From Tabrizicola sp. (GTDB taxonomy: Bacteria > Pseudomonadota > Alphaproteobacteria > Rhodobacterales > Rhodobacteraceae), in contig NZ_JALHQD010000001.1 in the NCBI RefSeq assembly GCF_022842145.1, positions 502,127 through 566,126 of the forward strand: a stretch of 64,000 nt of DNA, read 5' to 3'. This document shows, in pieces, positions 1-7,861 of the stretch. Made by a program: the position numbers and the translations under genes. The notes below the pieces were generated by a model, which did no database searches, was not told where the DNA came from, and saw only the letters and a list, made by a program, of their open reading frames with translations. Every line of letters starts with the position of its first letter. Position 1 is the stretch's first letter.

Positions 1-789
1 GTCGGTCCGGATCTCGCGTCCCTCGTTGTAGTCAGTGACATAGCTCAGTCGGGTCGACATCACGTCCGTCATCTGGAAGCTGACACCCAGATCATTGTTC
101 ACCCGCAACGTGTCACCCGAATTCAGCACATCGGTGTCGTTGGTCATGAACACATCGGGCGAGAAGCGGTAGAAGAAGCGCGAGCTGGCGATCACGCCCT
201 CGTCCGTGTCGCTGTCGCCATCGCCCTCGCGCAGGTAGCTGATGCCAACGCCAGCCTGGACGCGCCAGGTCATGTCTTCCTCGTTGATGACCCGGTAGCC
301 CGGACCGACCCCGATGAAGGCATCCGTCTCGATGTCGTCTCCCATCGCCAGCCCGTTGATCTCGGCTCGGCCAAGGACGAAGGCGTAGAAACGGTCGTCG
401 AAGTAATAGTTGGCGTCATAGACGATCAACGTATCTTCCTTGTCCCGCACGCCTTCAGCCTCGGCAAAGTCCAGCGCTATGCCCAGCGTCTGCACCCAAG
501 GGCCGGTCGCATAGCGCAACCGGGTGCTGACGCTCAGTTCCTGGGACTCGGTGGTCCCAGTCTTGCCCGAATAGGCCAGCGAGGCCGAGCCAGAGAAGCC
601 CTGCTGTTCTTCGGGATTGCCATAGCGAAAGCGGTCATCGCCGCGCTCGATCTCGTCCGTGGCGGCTTCCTCAAGATCGGTGATGCGGTCGTCGATGTCA
701 TCGAACCCGGTGATCTCAGTCTGGGCGGTGGCAGTAGCAGCGCAAAGCGCCAGAAGGCTGGCCCCTGCGAGCGCGAGTGTTTTGGTCAT
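1..789 (-). CDS. DUF481/YdiY-family outer-membrane protein, 3' end cut off by the window
   Basis: The 263 readable codons begin with a signal peptide (MTKTLALAGASLLALCAATA, then TAQ) and a short acidic linker. Alternating aromatic/hydrophobic beta-strand patterns follow (LAYSGKTG, YYFDDRFYAF, FRYGNPEE), as in the DUF481 (YdiY, salt-induced) beta-barrel family. The protein is expected in the outer membrane; its molecular role is unknown. AGGA lies 6 bases before the ATG. An exact EcfG-type promoter lies 69 bp upstream, so general-stress control is inferred. The end of the gene lies outside the window. Confidence 0.8.
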   Translation of the reverse strand, partial: MTKTLALAGASLLALCAATATAQTEITGFDDIDDRITDLEEAATDEIERGDDRFRYGNPEEQQGFSGSASLAYSGKTGTTESQELSVSTRLRYATGPWVQTLGIALDFAEAEGVRDKEDTLIVYDANYYFDDRFYAFVLGRAEINGLAMGDDIETDAFIGVGPGYRVINEEDMTWRVQAGVGISYLREGDGDSDTDEGVIASSRFFYRFSPDVFMTNDTDVLNSGDTLRVNNDLGVSFQMTDVMSTRLSYVTDYNEGREIRTD

Positions 790-857
790 ATCAAGTCCTT
801 TCCTGAACGACGGCGACCTGCACCGGGCCTGTACCCCGTGAGCCGTCTCAAAGACCC

Positions 858-882
858 AACCCGGGGCTGGGGGTGGTGTTCC
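858..882 (-). promoter_or_regulatory. EcfG-type promoter for the DUF481 gene
   Basis: Minus-strand GGAAC, 17 bases, GTT, with G before GTT. This matches the alphaproteobacterial EcfG consensus and points at the start codon at 789. Confidence 0.75.
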
Positions 883-940
883 TGCTCGGATCGAACTCGT
901 GCTGGATGTGCCATATCTGCACCACCGTTCGATATGGAAA

Positions 941-961
941 GGGGCCCGCCAGGCGGGCCCC
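941..961 (-). terminator. Hairpin terminator after the DUF378 gene
   Basis: A 10-base GC-only inverted repeat, followed on the minus strand by CTTTCC. It lies just past the stop of the DUF378 gene and ahead of the DUF481 promoter. Confidence 0.6.
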
Positions 962-978
962 TTTTCGCTGCTCCTGGA

Positions 979-1218
979 TCACGGCCGGTGGACCGGAGGC
1001 ACCCCCAGGTGATCGCGATGGTCCGACACCAGCCGGGGCAGTGCGAACAGCACGATCAGCGCGGAAATTCCCACCAGAACGTAAACGATCCGGGCCAGAG
1101 GAGAATCCTGGCCGCCGAAAAGCAGCGCCACAAGATCAGTCTGGGCCGCGCCCACGGCCAGCCAGTTCAATCCGCCGACAATCAGCAGGATCAGGGCAAT
1201 CGTCGTCAAAGTCCGCAT
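979..1218 (-). CDS. DUF378 family small membrane protein
   Basis: This 79-residue protein has two hydrophobic segments, about residues 6-26 (containing GGLNWLAVG) and 43-62. The GGLNWLxVG motif with two membrane spans is typical of DUF378 (YuzA-like) proteins, whose function is unknown. It starts 36 bp downstream of the catalase stop on the same strand with no terminator between, so it is probably co-transcribed with katE. A hairpin terminator follows its stop. Confidence 0.8.
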   Translation of the reverse strand: MRTLTTIALILLIVGGLNWLAVGAAQTDLVALLFGGQDSPLARIVYVLVGISALIVLFALPRLVSDHRDHLGVPPVHRP

Positions 1219-1253
1219 TCAGTTTCCTTTCTGGATTGCGAAGTGTCGCCCGT

Positions 1254-3341
1254 TCAGGGCGCCGTCTTGGCCAGTCCGGCGCGCGTCCAGTGCCGCAGCA
1301 GCTTGCAGCATTCGACAAAGGCATCCACCGTCTCGCCGTCGTCGACGAGGCCCAGGTCAAAGCAGCCGTCGTCTGCCTTGCCCTCCAACCCAGCCGCCTT
1401 GAACAGCTCACCCGCCATCGCGTGGCCGATGAACTTCCCGTGGGCAAACGCGTCGCGCAGGAAGTTCTGCGCTTCGGGCATGGCCGCGATCTGCGCCTCG
1501 CCCTCGGGGCCGACCAGGACTGCCACGGCGTCAAACAGCACCGAAGGCCCGCCTGCCACCGGGAAATGCGCCTCGCGCAGGTCGCCCCGGTCGTCCAACG
1601 CACCATAGATGCGCGGCGCGATCAGCTTGATCTTGCCGCCCACCTGCATCACCGCGCCCGCCAGCCGGTCCAGAAGCGTGCCGTCGAACCCGTCCGCGAT
1701 CAGCACACCCATGACACGGCCTTCAAAGCTCATCGGGCCGTTCTTCAGGATGCTCAGCGCGTCCGAGGGGGGCAGGTCCTGAGTTGGCTGTGCCGCCGTG
1801 GCGGGCGGCGGCAGTTCGGGCATCCCCAACCCATGCGCGACGCCTTGCGCCAGCTCTTCGTCGATATTGCGCAGGTGGCCGACCATCGCACGGCGGACCC
1901 GCGCCAGTTCGCACCGTCCGAGTTCGAAGGACAGCGCACTGCGGATGTGCTCCTGCTCGATCGGGGTCTGGCTGAGGTAGAACTGCCGCGCCTGGCTGTA
2001 GTGGTCGGCAAAGCTTTCCGGCCGCAGGCGCACCTTGGTCCCCTCGACCGGCGCGCGGTAGCTGACATAACCCGCCAGCGGGTCCTCGCGCGGGCCTTCC
2101 TCGAACCCGTTGGGCTCATAGTTGACGCGGCCCTTGCGGTTATCTCTCCGCATGTGCCCGTCCTGCTGGAAGTTGTTCATCGGACAGCCACGCGGCTTGT
2201 TCACTTCCAGCTGGCTGAAGTTCGGGCTGCCCAGCCGCTTGAGCTGGGTGTCGAGGTAGCTGAAATTGCGGCCCTGCAGCAAAGGGTCCTCGGTGAAGTC
2301 GATGCCGGGGATCACGTGCTGGGTGCAGAAGGCGACCTGCTCGGTGAACTCGAAGAAGTTGTCGACGGCGCGGTCCAGGGTCAGGGTGCCCACCGGCTCG
2401 ACCGGGATCAGCTCTTCCGGGATGATCTTCGTCGGGTCCAGCACGTCGAAGTCGAAGCTGTCGGCGAAGTCCTGGTCGAACATCTGCAGGCACAGATCCC
2501 ACTGCGGATGGTCACCGGTGGTCAGCGCCTCCCACAGGTCGCGGCGGTGGTGGTCGGGATCGGCACCGTTTATCTTCACCGCCTCATCCCAGAGCACCGA
2601 CTGCAAACCCTGCCGGGGTTTCCAGTGGAACTTGACGAAGGTCGCCTCTCCCGCCGTGTTCACCAGCCGGAAGGTGTGGACCCCGAACCCCTCGATGGTC
2701 CGGAAGGACCGGGGGATGGTGCGGTCGGACATCTGCCACATGATCATGTGCATCGATTCCGGCGTCAGCGAGATGAAGTCCCAGAAGTTGTCATGCGCCG
2801 ACGAGGCCTGCGGAAAGCCACGGTCCGGCTCGTCCTTCACCGCGTGCACGAGGTCGGGGAACTTCATCGAGTCCTGGATGAAGAAGACCGGGATGTTGTT
2901 GCCGACAAGGTCCCAGTTGCCTTCGTCGGTGTAGAACTTGACGGCAAAGCCGCGCACGTCGCGGGCAAGATCCGGCGAGCCCTTGTTCCCTGCCACGGTC
3001 GAGAACCGCACAAAGGTCTCGGTCAGCTTGCCGACCTTCTGGAACGGGGCGGCGCGGGTGATGTCGGACAGGTCACGGGTGCACTCGAAGGTGCCATGCG
3101 CCCCGAAGCCCCGGGCGTGGACGACCCGTTCCGGAATACGCTCGTGGTCGAAGTGGAAGATCTTGTCGCGCAAGACGAAGTCTTCCAGCAGCGTCGGGCC
3201 GCGCACGCCGGCCTTCAGGCTGTTCTGGTTGTCGGCAATCGCCACCCCTTGCGAGGTCGTTAGCACTTCACCGCCGGTCGCGGCGGTCTGGTGTACTTCG
3301 GCCGGTCCGCCATCGGTTCCGTTCTGCAGCTGGGTCTTCAT
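1254..3341 (-). CDS. katE: Large-subunit (HPII/KatE-type) catalase
   Basis: This 695-residue heme catalase converts hydrogen peroxide to water and oxygen. Seen: the distal His region [12 protein letters not shown] (His75), the catalytic Asn region (VAGNKGSPD), and the proximal heme-Tyr motif ([12 protein letters not shown]). After about residue 530 comes a C-terminal flavodoxin/DJ-1-like domain ([14 protein letters not shown]), which marks the large-subunit class. The ATG at 3341 has GAGGAG 8 bases upstream; an upstream in-frame TTG at 3359 was rejected. It lies downstream of the repeat-protein gene at 3420-4862, with a hairpin between. No own EcfG site is visible, so stress expression may come from read-through. 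Confidence 0.95.
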   Translation of the reverse strand: MKTQLQNGTDGGPAEVHQTAATGGEVLTTSQGVAIADNQNSLKAGVRGPTLLEDFVLRDKIFHFDHERIPERVVHARGFGAHGTFECTRDLSDITRAAPFQKVGKLTETFVRFSTVAGNKGSPDLARDVRGFAVKFYTDEGNWDLVGNNIPVFFIQDSMKFPDLVHAVKDEPDRGFPQASSAHDNFWDFISLTPESMHMIMWQMSDRTIPRSFRTIEGFGVHTFRLVNTAGEATFVKFHWKPRQGLQSVLWDEAVKINGADPDHHRRDLWEALTTGDHPQWDLCLQMFDQDFADSFDFDVLDPTKIIPEELIPVEPVGTLTLDRAVDNFFEFTEQVAFCTQHVIPGIDFTEDPLLQGRNFSYLDTQLKRLGSPNFSQLEVNKPRGCPMNNFQQDGHMRRDNRKGRVNYEPNGFEEGPREDPLAGYVSYRAPVEGTKVRLRPESFADHYSQARQFYLSQTPIEQEHIRSALSFELGRCELARVRRAMVGHLRNIDEELAQGVAHGLGMPELPPPATAAQPTQDLPPSDALSILKNGPMSFEGRVMGVLIADGFDGTLLDRLAGAVMQVGGKIKLIAPRIYGALDDRGDLREAHFPVAGGPSVLFDAVAVLVGPEGEAQIAAMPEAQNFLRDAFAHGKFIGHAMAGELFKAAGLEGKADDGCFDLGLVDDGETVDAFVECCKLLRHWTRAGLAKTAP

Positions 3342-3378
3342 TCCTCGGGCTCCTCGCAAAGGGTTTGCACATGAAATT

Positions 3379-3404
3379 GGCCCCGGCAGCGCACTGCCGG
3401 GGCC
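3379..3404 (-). terminator. Strong hairpin between repeat-protein gene and katE
   Basis: A 12-bp GC-rich inverted repeat (GGCCCCGGCAGC/GCTGCCGGGGCC with a 2-base loop) followed on the minus strand by AATTTC. The U-tract is weak, so partial read-through into katE is possible. Confidence 0.55.
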
Positions 3405-3419
3405 AGTATCGGTCTTGGA

Positions 3420-4862
3420 TCAGCGGTCGCTGCCACCGCGCGACGAGGACGAGCGCGAGCTGCTGCGCCGGTCATCGTCGTCGGAACGCGACGAGGAGCG
3501 ACCGCCCGAGGAACGACCACCACGGTCGTCGTCATCGCGGGTCTCCCAGCCCTTGCGGGCCGCTTCGGCATGGCCTTCGGCATCGCCGAACCAGCCGCGC
3601 CCGTCATCGCCACCGCGCGACGAACGCCCGCCGCCCGACCGACGATCATCGTCATCATCGCGCGACGAGGAACGACCACCACCCGACGAGGACCCGCCGG
3701 AACGCCCGCCACGGTCATCGTCGTCGCTCATGAACCGGCCGAACCGGTCACGCTCGCGGTCATCGCTGCCGCCACGTCCACCGGACGAGCCGCCGGACGA
3801 GCGGCCACCACCCGAACGGCGGTCATCGTCATCGCGCGACGAGGAGGACCGACCGCCCGAAGACCGGCCACCACGATCATCTTCATCGCGGGTTTCCCAG
3901 CCCTTGCGGGCCGCCTCGGCATGGCCTTCGGAGTCGCCGAACCAGCCGCGCCCGTCATCGCCACCGCGCGACGAACGCCCACCGCCGGAGCGACGGTCAT
4001 CGTCATCATCGCGCGATGAGGAACGACCACCGCCCGACGACCCGCCGGAGCGTCCGCCCCGATCGTCGTCGTCACTCATGAACCGGCCAAAGCGGTCACG
4101 CTCGCGGTCATCGCTGCCGCCACGCCCGCCACCGGACGACCGGCCACCGCCCGACGAAGACCCGCCGGAACGCCCGCCACGATCATCGTCATCGCTCATG
4201 AACCGGCCGAAGCGGTCACGCTCGCGGTCATCGCTGCTGCCGCCACGTCCGCCGCCCGATGACCCGCCCGAAGACCGGCCACCGCCCGACGACGACCCGC
4301 CGGAACGTCCGCCGCGATCATCGTCTTCGCTCATGAACCGGCCGAAACGGTCACGCTCGCGGTCGTCGCTGCCGCCACGTCCGCCGCTCGAAGACCCGCC
4401 GCCTGAAGACCGGCCACCACCCGACGACGACCCGCCGGAACGCCCGCCGCGATCATCGTCTTCGCTCATGAACCGGCCGAAACGGTCACGCTCGCGGTCG
4501 TCGCTGCCGCCACGTCCGCTGCTCGAAGACCGGCCACCGCCCGACGAGGAACCGCCGGAACGTCCGCCACGGTCATCGTCATCGTCGCGGCCACCACGAC
4601 CACCGCCGGACGAACGCCCGCCGCGGTCATCGTCCTCGCTCATGAAGCGGCCGAAACGGTCGCGCTCGCGGTCGTTGCTGTTGTTGTTGTTGTTGTTGTT
4701 GCTCTGACCACCACGGCTGCTGCTCGAGCTGCGGCGATCATCGTCGTCATCCCGCGACGAGGACCGGCTGCTGCCACGCGACGAACGCCCGCCGCGGTCG
4801 TCGTCCTCGCTTACAAACCGGCCAAACTCGTCACGCTCCCGTTCATTCGAATTCCTGTCCAT
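3420..4862 (-). CDS. Disordered repeat protein with RDRFGRF and GWFGD modules
   Basis: This 480-residue protein is almost all Asp, Arg, Gly and Ser and is predicted fully disordered. Seven copies of a module around RDRFGRFMSEDDDRGGRS are separated by SGG/RSS linkers. Two copies of a module around GWFGD(S/A)EGHAEAARKGWETR lie in the C-terminal half, and a poly-Asn stretch (NNNNNNN) lies near residue 60. The GWFGD-EGH-AARKGW element resembles short modules in bacterial stress proteins of the KGG/Con-10 type; the exact family is uncertain. GGAG precedes the ATG and an EcfG-type promoter lies 53 bp upstream. Charged RGG-like composition suggests nucleic-acid binding or condensate formation, which is inference only. 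Confidence 0.85.
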   Translation of the reverse strand: MDRNSNERERDEFGRFVSEDDDRGGRSSRGSSRSSSRDDDDDRRSSSSSRGGQSNNNNNNNSNDRERDRFGRFMSEDDDRGGRSSGGGRGGRDDDDDRGGRSGGSSSGGGRSSSSGRGGSDDRERDRFGRFMSEDDDRGGRSGGSSSGGGRSSGGGSSSGGRGGSDDRERDRFGRFMSEDDDRGGRSGGSSSGGGRSSGGSSGGGRGGSSDDRERDRFGRFMSDDDDRGGRSGGSSSGGGRSSGGGRGGSDDRERDRFGRFMSDDDDRGGRSGGSSGGGRSSSRDDDDDRRSGGGRSSRGGDDGRGWFGDSEGHAEAARKGWETRDEDDRGGRSSGGRSSSSRDDDDRRSGGGRSSGGSSGGRGGSDDRERDRFGRFMSDDDDRGGRSGGSSSGGGRSSSRDDDDDRRSGGGRSSRGGDDGRGWFGDAEGHAEAARKGWETRDDDDRGGRSSGGRSSSRSDDDDRRSSSRSSSSRGGSDR

Positions 4863-4914
4863 GCTGCATCTCCGTTGCTGCTGGTGCGGCGGTACTGCCG
4901 CGCGCTGTATTTGG

Positions 4915-4939
4915 AACCGGGGCCGGGCCAGATTGTTCC
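4915..4939 (-). promoter_or_regulatory. EcfG-type promoter for the RDRFGRF repeat protein
   Basis: Minus-strand GGAAC-N17-GTT with G before GTT, 53 bp upstream of the ATG at 4862. Confidence 0.75.
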
Positions 4940-4972
4940 CAAAGTTCCCGCATCCCGTTCATCCTGAAAGAA

Positions 4973-5003
4973 AAACACCGGCTGGGGGTACCAGCCGGTG
5001 TTT
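4973..5003 (-). terminator. Rho-independent terminator of the GYGQGG repeat gene
   Basis: On the minus strand an 11-bp stem (ACACCGGCTGG/CCAGCCGGTGT) with a short loop is followed by TTTTTCTTTC. This is one of the clearest intrinsic terminators in the window. Confidence 0.85.
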
Positions 5004-5013
5004 GAAGCATGGG

Positions 5014-5898
5014 TCAGCTTTTCTTGGACGAAGACCCGCTTTCAGAGCCGGAGCCCGAGCTGCCGCTCATGCTGGATCCGCTACCGCCCTGCGAGCCGGA
5101 GCCCGACCCCGAGGCCGAACCGGAACCACCGCCGGAACGCGAGCTGCGGTTCTTCCGCCACTCTTCGAACTCGCTTTCGAACTTCTTCTGGCGCTCCTGG
5201 TTGAACGCCTGATAGTCCTCGTCGTGCGACTGCATCTGCCGCTCGCGCCAGGTGTGGTAGTGCGGGTCATGGCCCGAACCGCCCTGGCCGCTGCTGCCCT
5301 GCGAGCCGCCCATGCCGCCTTGGCTTCCGCCGTAGCCACCCTGGCCGCTCATGCCGCCCTGACCATAGCCGCCCTGGCTTCCGCCATAACCGCCCTGACC
5401 AAAGCCGCCCATTCCGCCCTGGCCATAGCCACCTTGGCTTCCGCCGTAACCGCCCTGGCCGCTCATGCCGCCCTGGCCGTAGCCGCCCTGGCTTCCGCCG
5501 TGGCCGCCCTGCCCATAGCCACCTTGGCCGCTCATGCCGCCTTGGCCGTAGCCACCGCTCTGGCCATAGCCGCCCTGGCCTCCGCCATAGCCACCCTGAC
5601 CGTAGCCCTGGCCGCTTTCGCCACCATAGCCCTGACCGGCATAAAGGCCTTCGCCCCGGCCACGACCTTGCGAACCGCTGCGGCTGCCGCTTTCGGACCA
5701 GTCGGCGCGCGAGCTGCCGTAATCGTCGTCATCCTCCTGACGGGAGGAACCGGACGACCCGCGGGAAGAGCTCAACCCGCCGCGCCGGCCATAGCCGCGC
5801 TCCATGTCGTCCTCATAGCCCCCGCGGCTGGCAGAGGAGCGGCTGCGACCGCTCTGACCACCGCGGTCGTAATCATCGTCTTCGTATTTCTGTGCCAT
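5014..5898 (-). CDS. Prion-like GYGQGG-repeat protein with a conserved WRxxR/EFEEWR segment
   Basis: This 294-residue protein has three parts: an acidic/Arg/Tyr-rich N-terminus (residues 1-75), a central array of GGYGQGG, GGSQGG and GGMSGQGG units (about 88-205), and a short charged, probably helical segment containing DPHYHTWRERQMQSHDEDYQ and ending in EFEEWRKNR (about 210-255). A Gly/Ser tail follows. The Tyr/Gly/Gln/Ser composition resembles eukaryotic FET-type prion-like domains. The helical segment resembles one found in other proteobacterial low-complexity proteins. An EcfG-type promoter lies 69 bp upstream and a strong terminator follows. Function unknown. Confidence 0.85.
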   Translation of the reverse strand: MAQKYEDDDYDRGGQSGRSRSSASRGGYEDDMERGYGRRGGLSSSRGSSGSSRQEDDDDYGSSRADWSESGSRSGSQGRGRGEGLYAGQGYGGESGQGYGQGGYGGGQGGYGQSGGYGQGGMSGQGGYGQGGHGGSQGGYGQGGMSGQGGYGGSQGGYGQGGMGGFGQGGYGGSQGGYGQGGMSGQGGYGGSQGGMGGSQGSSGQGGSGHDPHYHTWRERQMQSHDEDYQAFNQERQKKFESEFEEWRKNRSSRSGGGSGSASGSGSGSQGGSGSSMSGSSGSGSESGSSSKKS

Positions 5899-5966
5899 TG
5901 TTCTCTCCAGTTGGTCGCCATCAGAACTTCCCGTCGTTGCGGGACATCCTTTACGGACAGGGATTC

Positions 5967-5991
5967 AACCGGGGTTTCACTTGAATGTTCC
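5967..5991 (-). promoter_or_regulatory. EcfG-type promoter for the GYGQGG repeat protein
   Basis: Minus-strand GGAAC-N17-GTT with G before GTT, 69 bp upstream of the ATG at 5898. Confidence 0.75.
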
Positions 5992-6049
5992 AAAGCGAGG
6001 GGGCCGCTGCAGGCCGACCTTCCGGATCGGCCAAGCGTTGCTCAGGCAC

Positions 6050-6092
6050 AAAAAAACCGGTGGTCGCAGAGCTTACGCCCGCAACCACCGGT
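6050..6092 (-). terminator. Intrinsic terminator of the exported Ala/Thr-repeat gene
   Basis: On the minus strand ACCGGTGGT and ACCACCGGT pair around a 19-base loop and are followed by seven T residues. Confidence 0.8.
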
Positions 6093-6093
6093 G

Positions 6094-6159
6094 CCGACTG
6101 GGCAAGAGGGACGTCTGCCCAGTCGGTTGTTCAGTACTATCGGCAAGTCTGCCGACAGT
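6094..6159 (-). other. Two further tandem hairpins in the 3' untranslated region
   Basis: Between the stop at 6173 and the terminator lie two more inverted repeats. One is CCGACTGGGCA/TGCCCAGTCGG at 6094-6126, an 11-bp stem. The other is ACT-TCGGCA/TGCCGA-AGT at 6136-6159. With the terminator they make three stacked hairpins in about 100 nt. Confidence 0.7.
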
Positions 6160-6172
6160 GGATGGATAGACG

Positions 6173-6808
6173 TCAGAGAGTGCCGACCGCCTCGCAGATG
6201 GCCTTCATCTCCGTAAGGTCATAACCCACTGCGGTCGCAATGGTTCCCTCGGTCGACGCGGTGCCAGTCGAAGTGGTGTCGGTCGCCGTGGTGTCGGTCG
6301 AAGCGCCAGCGGTGGTGTCGGTCGAGGCCGCCGCACCGGTTTCGGTCGCAGCGCCAGCGGTAGTGTCGGTTGACGCTGCCGCACCGGTGTCGGTGGACGC
6401 CCCTGCGGTGGTATCGGTCGAAGCCGCCGCACCGGTGTCAGTCGAGGCACCTGCCGTCGTGTCGGTCGCGGTGCTGGTCGAGGCATCCGTCGAGGTGCCC
6501 GTCGCCGCATCACCATGCGCAGCCATGAAGGTCACGCAGTCGGCCTTGATCATGTCGCGGTCTTCCTGCGACAGCGACTGCCACCCACCCGTCATCTCCT
6601 CGGTGGTCCGCAGGGTGCTGCTTTCCGCGTCGGTAAAGAAGGTCGTCCCGACCGACAGCGGCCAGTTGGTGCCGTAGGTCTGGGCATCGGCGCCAGCCGT
6701 CGTGCTGGCATCGGTGCCCGTCGTGGCGCCCGTCGTCGTGTCCGTCTGGGCCAGGGCGCCAGCGGCAAACAGGGCCACGGCGGGCACGGCAAGAAGTGCA
6801 TGTTTCAT
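6173..6808 (-). CDS. Exported Ala/Thr-rich repeat protein
   Basis: This 211-residue protein starts with a signal peptide (MKHALLAVPAVALFAAGALA, cleavage likely before QTD). A folded-looking middle with two Cys follows (about residues 45-98, including TFFTDAESSTLRTTEEM and MIKADCVTFM). Next come about four repeats of STDTTAGASTDTGAAA, then a short C-terminus with one Cys (MKAICEAVGTL). A periplasmic or surface location is inferred. An EcfG-type promoter lies upstream and three hairpins follow the stop. Function unknown. Confidence 0.75.
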   Translation of the reverse strand: MKHALLAVPAVALFAAGALAQTDTTTGATTGTDASTTAGADAQTYGTNWPLSVGTTFFTDAESSTLRTTEEMTGGWQSLSQEDRDMIKADCVTFMAAHGDAATGTSTDASTSTATDTTAGASTDTGAAASTDTTAGASTDTGAAASTDTTAGAATETGAAASTDTTAGASTDTTATDTTSTGTASTEGTIATAVGYDLTEMKAICEAVGTL

Positions 6809-6896
6809 GGGGTAGTCCTCTCTCTCATTGCGCGATGGCCGTCAGGCCGCAAAGGGTGCAGCCGGCGCTTGGCCAGAATATCGCCTGTGAAAGGTG

Positions 6897-6921
6897 AACC
6901 GTCAGTCCGCGGGTTTGTTCC
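6897..6921 (-). promoter_or_regulatory. EcfG-type promoter for the exported repeat protein
   Basis: Minus-strand GGAAC-N17-GTT with C-G before TT, 89 bp upstream of the ATG at 6808 and just past the stop of the response-regulator gene. Confidence 0.75.
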
Positions 6922-6931
6922 CGGATTTGGG

Positions 6932-7507
6932 TCAGTTCATGAAGTGGCGGCTGCCATATTGCATGAGGTCGTCCATCAGATGGATCAACCAAGGCGCGAC
7001 GGCGGCCCCCGATGGCATGGGTGCCGGATCGTCGATTGCGCTTTGAAGCGTCATCTCCAACAGCCGGTCGGCCGCCTGCGGATCGGCCAGGAAACTGCGG
7101 GCCCGGGCGCGCAGCATCGGGATCAGATCGATGATGTTTCCGCTGTCGATCTCGCGCGATCGGATGTCGAGCTGGCGCACCACGGTCGAAGGCGGAAGCG
7201 GCTTGGTGATGCAGTCGACACCGGCAAAGCGTTCCGGCAACACTTCCTTGTCATAGCCTGTGAAGAAGACATAGGGCACGTCCAGCGCCTGCAGCCGGTC
7301 GGCCAGGTGAAAGGTGTTCTGGCCGCTCAGGTTCACGTCCAGCACCGCAAGATCGCTGTGCGCCACCTGCAGGCTGGCATCGCTGAGGTTGCTGCACGGG
7401 CCGACGACCACCGCATTGGCGGCCTCCAGCTCATCGGCAAGCTCCATTGCCAGAATGTAATTGTCCTCGACCACCAAAACACGTTTCCCGCTCAGATTGT
7501 TTCGCAT
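6932..7507 (-). CDS. Response regulator: REC domain followed by a sigma-region-2-like domain
   Basis: This 191-residue protein begins with a receiver domain (residues 8-118): acidic pair E14/D15, phosphoacceptor Asp57 in LAVLDVNLSG, Thr83 in FFTGYD, and Lys102 in ITKP. Residues 129-178 align without gaps to residues 9-58 of the EcfG sigma factor at 13597-14070, with 18 identities in 50 positions (shared IP-LR--ARS, AD-L, TL--AI, WL---M). The basic/aromatic RNRFY that follows in EcfG is replaced by DDLMQ. PhyR, the known anti-anti-sigma factor, has the opposite order (sigma-like, then REC) and also carries a region-4-like part, missing here. The ATG at 7507 has GGAG upstream. It is divergent from nepR; a PhyR-like role is inferred. 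Confidence 0.85.
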   Translation of the reverse strand: MRNNLSGKRVLVVEDNYILAMELADELEAANAVVVGPCSNLSDASLQVAHSDLAVLDVNLSGQNTFHLADRLQALDVPYVFFTGYDKEVLPERFAGVDCITKPLPPSTVVRQLDIRSREIDSGNIIDLIPMLRARARSFLADPQAADRLLEMTLQSAIDDPAPMPSGAAVAPWLIHLMDDLMQYGSRHFMN

Positions 7508-7790
7508 GGCGCATCTCCATCGAGATAGTTTGGACTTGGGCATGTGCGGCCCGTAAGCCTTGGGACATGCCATTCCCCTGCAACCAACACGTGACTGATG
7601 ACACTGATATACACAGTTTTGCAGAACTTTTTTCGCTTTGCCAGAGCACGAAGCGTCGGGCGGCAGCTGCCTGCAATCCGCGAATTTTGCATCCGGTTGC
7701 AGATTTCCTGGTGGAAGGATCCCGGCGCAACGCTACCATTGGTCAAAAGCATCGGCTGCACAACTCCTAGGGGATCACTTTCACGGAAAT

Positions 7791-7804
7791 GACCAAATTT
7801 GGTC
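7791..7804. promoter_or_regulatory. Perfect 14-bp palindrome, candidate operator upstream of nepR
   Basis: GACCAAATTTGGTC is a perfect palindrome 58 bp before the nepR ATG. It overlaps the possible -35 element of the nepR promoter. A half-site (TTGGTC) recurs at 7739-7744. The binding protein is unknown. Confidence 0.5.
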
Positions 7805-7829
7805 GTCGTGTGAACCGATCCGGTAGGAT
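7799..7829 (+). promoter_or_regulatory. Possible housekeeping-type promoter for nepR
   Basis: TTGGTC, 19 bases, TAGGAT. The spacing is long and the match imperfect, but it sits 33 bp before the nepR start and overlaps the palindrome. Confidence 0.3.
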
Positions 7830-7861
7830 ACACTGTGCAGCGGGATAGCCGGAGATACGAA

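Larger units (their letters stand above)
7508..7861. other. 354-bp divergent regulatory region between response regulator and nepR
   Basis: No convincing gene is present. The region is less GC-rich than its surroundings and holds a perfect palindrome (7791-7804), a second ATTGGTC half-site at 7738-7744, a 7-bp inverted repeat GGCATGT/ACATGCC near 7539-7571 and an AT-rich stretch near 7610-7635. No exact GGAAC-N17/18-GTT site is present. Confidence 0.6.

Noticed and set aside
873..3263. Plus-strand 796-codon ORF opposite katE
   Set aside because: Antisense shadow of the catalase gene; no family features and start inside a promoter region of another gene.
2938..4707. Plus-strand 589-codon Arg/Ser/Pro ORF opposite the repeat protein
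   Set aside because: It is the antisense image of the repeats in the gene at 3420-4862, has no ribosome-binding site, and the real gene has a promoter, start and terminator on the minus strand.
3420..4862. CRISPR-like direct repeats
   Set aside because: The repeats vary in length, remain in frame and encode protein modules; there are no unique spacers.
4861..6216. Plus-strand Ala-rich 451-codon ORF
   Set aside because: Antisense to the GYGQGG repeat gene; composition follows from that repeat.
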